Shown here: positions 35,126 to 37,320 of the stretch, piece after piece
Layout of the letters: each line of letters starts with the position of its first letter
Position numbering within the stretch: position 1 is the stretch's first letter
NCBI GenBank assembly: GCA_028292745.1
Contig: JAQGLT010000142.1
Coordinates: 1 to 37,320 of the forward strand
DNA: 37,320 nt
Direction: 5' to 3'
From: Polaromonas sp.
GTDB lineage: Bacteria > Pseudomonadota > Gammaproteobacteria > Burkholderiales > Burkholderiaceae_C
The notes under the pieces: model-generated
What the model was told of the DNA's origin: nothing
The model's database searches: none
What the model saw: the letters and a program-made list of their open reading frames with translations, nothing else
Position numbers and translations under genes: made by a program

Positions 35126-35980
35126 GTGAAAAAACTTTTTCCCTCGGCTGCACAAGCCCTGAAGGGGGTGGTCAGTGACGGGCAGCTGCTGGCTGTTGGC
35201 GGCTTTGGCCTGTGCGGCATACCCGAGGCCCTGATCGACGCGCTGCGCGACTCCGGTGTCAAGGGGCTGACGGTGATTTCCAACAACGCCGGCGTTGACG
35301 GTTTCGGCCTGGGCAAGCTGCTGGAGACGCGCCAGATCACCAAGATGATTTCTTCCTACGTGGGCGAGAACAAGGAGTTCGAGCGCCAGTACCTGGCCGG
35401 CGAACTCGAACTGGAATTCACGCCCCAGGGCACGCTGGCCGAGAAGCTGCGCGCCGGGGGCGCCGGCATTCCGGCCTTTTTCACCAAGACCGGCGTGGGC
35501 ACGCTGGTGGCCGAAGGCAAGGAACTGCGCGAGTTCGATGGCCAGACCTACGTGATGGAGCGCTCGCTGGTGCCCGACGTGGCGCTGGTCAAGGCGTACC
35601 GCGCCGACAAGTCCGGCAACTTGCAGTTTCGCCTGACGGCACGCAACTTCAACCCGGCCGCGGCCATGGCCGGCAAGGTCTGCATCGTCGAGGTGGAGGA
35701 GGTAGTGGAAACGGGCGAAATCGCCCCGGACGAGGTGCATTTGCCCGGCATTTATGTGCACCGCATCGTGCACAACCCCAAGCCTGAAAAGCGCATCGAA
35801 AAGCGCACCGTGACCCAGGCGCCGGTGGACGCGGCCTTGGCCAAGCGCGAGGCGCAGGCCGCCATCGCGCAGGCCGCCAGCACCGAAGAGGCGCCGGCCG
35901 CCACCCCGGCCGCGCCGGCTGTTTCTGCCGCCCCGTCCACCCCCACCACCAGCGCCCTCAGCGGCCAGCAAGGAGTTTGA
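35126..35980 (+). CDS. 3-oxoacid CoA-transferase, subunit A
   Basis: Alpha subunit of a two-subunit CoA-transferase (SCOT/AtoD/PcaI family) that moves CoA between succinyl-CoA or acyl-CoA and a 3-oxoacid. It has 284 residues from the GTG at 35126 with AAGGAG 8 nt upstream. Motifs: [60 protein letters not shown] and [20 protein letters not shown]. Usual length is about 220-235, so the last ~50 residues are extra: an Ala/Pro/Thr-rich tail after [12 protein letters not shown], probably disordered. It is directly followed by subunit B (1 nt gap). The substrate (acetoacetate or 3-oxoadipate) cannot be fixed from sequence. Confidence 0.94.
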   Translation: MKKLFPSAAQALKGVVSDGQLLAVGGFGLCGIPEALIDALRDSGVKGLTVISNNAGVDGFGLGKLLETRQITKMISSYVGENKEFERQYLAGELELEFTPQGTLAEKLRAGGAGIPAFFTKTGVGTLVAEGKELREFDGQTYVMERSLVPDVALVKAYRADKSGNLQFRLTARNFNPAAAMAGKVCIVEVEEVVETGEIAPDEVHLPGIYVHRIVHNPKPEKRIEKRTVTQAPVDAALAKREAQAAIAQAASTEEAPAATPAAPAVSAAPSTPTTSALSGQQGV

Positions 35981-35981
35981 G

Positions 35982-36620
35982 ATGCCATGGACCCAAGACC
36001 AGATGGCCGCGCGCGCGGCCCAGGAACTTGAAGACGGTTTTTATGTCAATCTGGGCATCGGCATTCCGACGCTGGTAGCCAACTTCGTGCCCAGCGACAA
36101 GGAAGTCTGGCTGCAATCCGAAAACGGCATGCTCGGCATCGGCCCCTTCCCAACCGAGGACCAGGTGGACGCTGACCTGATCAACGCAGGCAAGCAGACG
36201 GTGACGACGCTGCCGGGCTCCTCGATCTTTGGCAGCCACGACAGCTTTGCCATGATCCGGGGCGGCAAGATCAACCTGTCGATTCTGGGGGCGATGCAGG
36301 TAAGCGAGCAGGGCGATCTGGCCAACTGGATGATTCCCGGCAAGATGGTCAAGGGCATGGGCGGAGCAATGGACCTGGTGGCCGGGGTCAAGCGCGTGAT
36401 TGTGCTGATGGAGCACGTGGCGCGTAAAAAAGATGGCACGGAAGAACTCAAGATCCTTCCGCGCTGCACGCTGCCGCTGACTGGCGTGGCGGTGGTGAAC
36501 CGCATCATCACGGACCTGGCGGTCATGGATGTCACGCCGCTGGGCCTGAAGGTCATCGAACTGGCCCCGGGCGTGACGCTGGAAGCCCTGCAGGCTAAAA
36601 CCGGCGTTTCCCTGGTCTGA
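35982..36620 (+). CDS. 3-oxoacid CoA-transferase, subunit B
   Basis: Beta subunit, carrying the catalytic glutamate that forms the CoA thioester intermediate. It has 212 residues, normal. Motifs: [35 protein letters not shown] (the Glu in SENG is the expected catalytic residue), and [20 protein letters not shown] followed by [25 protein letters not shown] is 9 nt before the ATG. It forms an operon with subunit A and both are divergent from a PAS-LuxR regulator. No other degradation gene follows directly. Confidence 0.95.
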   Translation: MPWTQDQMAARAAQELEDGFYVNLGIGIPTLVANFVPSDKEVWLQSENGMLGIGPFPTEDQVDADLINAGKQTVTTLPGSSIFGSHDSFAMIRGGKINLSILGAMQVSEQGDLANWMIPGKMVKGMGGAMDLVAGVKRVIVLMEHVARKKDGTEELKILPRCTLPLTGVAVVNRIITDLAVMDVTPLGLKVIELAPGVTLEALQAKTGVSLV

Positions 36621-37214
36621 TTTTGCCCCGCTGGCATGCTGAGCAACATGCTCGGCATGCCGGTTCGGCATGCCTGCAAAAAGCGGTTGAACTTGGGTGT
36701 GCTGCCGCAGCAAATAATTGGCGCTGCTGCAGCCGTTGTCAGCAAGCTTTCACCAATTGGCCTTATCAAGTCATTGACGGGTTCGAAAAACGGCAAATCA
36801 CGCCGGTGTGCGCTGCACGCCGAGGCGTTCATGCTCGATCGCCTGCCAATAAATCTGCCACATCAAAATTCCACGTCATGGTGCCAAGCAACGGCCAGCC
36901 TATGCCGGTACTGCCGCCGCCAAAGTACTTCCCGGGACACTGTCCAGACGCCACGTGAATGCTGCCTGATCGACAGCAATTCACAACATGGATGAACTCA
37001 CGCGCTTTGTCCGCTGCGCTATCAACCGAGCCATTGGCCGAGATTTACAGTCAGCGCCGCCTGCAGCTTGAGCACAAGTCGCACAGCCGAATGCCAGCAG
37101 TAAAACTACCTAAGCTTAAACCCCGTATTGCTGAATCAAAGGCTTGGGTACGATTGCCGCTGCTGTTGAGGTGCGCTTTGTTCCTCGATTTATACAACCT
37201 GCCGGAGAGCGAAT
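36621..37214. other. Intergenic region without a supported gene; contains a 9-bp hairpin
   Basis: GGCATGCCG-GTT-CGGCATGCC (36654-36674) is a perfect 9-bp stem 34 nt after the CoA-transferase stop; no T-run follows, so it is a hairpin but not a standard terminator. Several short frames of 90-120 codons cover the rest, but none has a recognisable motif or good ribosome site. The region may hold a decayed gene. Confidence 0.45.
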
Positions 37215-37320
37215 TTGCCAGAGGAGTTCATACTTGAGACGCGGGGCCTGACCAGGGAGTTCAAGGGGTTCGTGGCGGTCAACAACGTGGAGCTGAAGGT
37301 CAAGCGCGGGCACATCCACG
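37215..37320 (+). CDS. Branched-chain amino-acid-type ABC transporter ATP-binding protein, N-terminus (3' end outside window)
   Basis: Frame opens at TTG 37215, with GGAGAGCG just upstream, and is still open at the window end; no ATG is available. The 35 visible residues contain ILETRGLTREFKGFVAVNNV followed by ELKVKRGHIH, the start of LivG-type ABC ATPases just before the Walker A motif. It would energise uptake of branched-chain amino acids or, in this family in Burkholderiales, other organic acids. Being cut off before any catalytic motif, the assignment rests on the N-terminal pattern only. Confidence 0.75.
   Translation, partial: MPEEFILETRGLTREFKGFVAVNNVELKVKRGHIH

Noticed and set aside
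36623-36995. Two overlapping plus-strand frames of 111 and 119 codons after the CoA-transferase genes
   Set aside because: No motif, no ribosome site, and Cys/His/Arg-rich translations suggest non-coding sequence; transposase remnants were considered but no family motif was found.

Overview
The window looks like a chromosome segment of a betaproteobacterium of the order Burkholderiales, most likely Comamonadaceae (Polaromonas/Rhodoferax-like). This rests on the high-GC coding style, the gene families (epsABLEFG-type exopolysaccharide operon, ETF-quinone oxidoreductase, LivG-like ABC ATPase) and a dispersed 56-57-bp repeat that resembles one I associate with Comamonadaceae. No database search was possible, so all family names come from motifs read by eye.

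Layout. (1) 1-335: the 3' end of an unrecognised gene, then a strong bidirectional terminator. (2) 496-5039, minus strand: the glycine cleavage operon gcvT-gcvH-gcvP, behind a tandem glycine riboswitch at about 5098-5302. The gcvP reading frame contains a patch that looks like the dispersed repeat. (3) 5303-6285: a long AT-rich non-coding region upstream of the exopolysaccharide genes. (4) 6286-14222, plus strand: epsA (LuxR-type regulator), epsB (initiating sugar transferase), epsL and epsE (outer membrane), epsF and epsG (chain length and kinase), a possible 30-residue ORF, and a GT26 glycosyltransferase. (5) 14607-23912, minus strand and convergent with the previous block: eight tightly coupled genes. 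In transcription order they are a small PEP-CTERM-like protein, a flippase, an O-antigen ligase/polymerase, three glycosyltransferases, a GMC oxidoreductase and a NAD-dependent epimerase. Together (4) and (5) would start, extend, flip, polymerise and export a polysaccharide. No exosortase gene is present although the small protein has an exosortase-type tail. (6) 24201-26466: ETF-ubiquinone oxidoreductase divergent from a hotdog thioesterase, with a perfect TetR-style palindrome between them. (7) 26686-31458, plus strand, very GC-rich: type III polyketide synthase, methyltransferase, FAD oxidoreductase, acyl carrier protein and ketoacyl-ACP synthase. This is a compact biosynthetic locus and the best candidate for an undescribed pathway. 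(8) 31627-33750: a PF10118-type diiron protein, an AhpD-like protein and a divergent carboxymuconolactone-decarboxylase-family protein. (9) 34020-36620: an HPF-like ribosome-associated protein, a PAS-LuxR regulator, and a divergent two-subunit 3-oxoacid CoA-transferase with a symmetric site in the shared promoter region. (10) 37215-end: the start of a branched-chain amino-acid-type ABC ATPase.

The type III PKS block is visibly more GC-rich than the eps operon and the region upstream of epsA. Five copies of the 56-57-bp repeat, all in the same orientation, lie at 2125, 26475, 31470, 32541 and 33788. I saw no tRNA, rRNA, CRISPR array, intact insertion sequence or attachment site.
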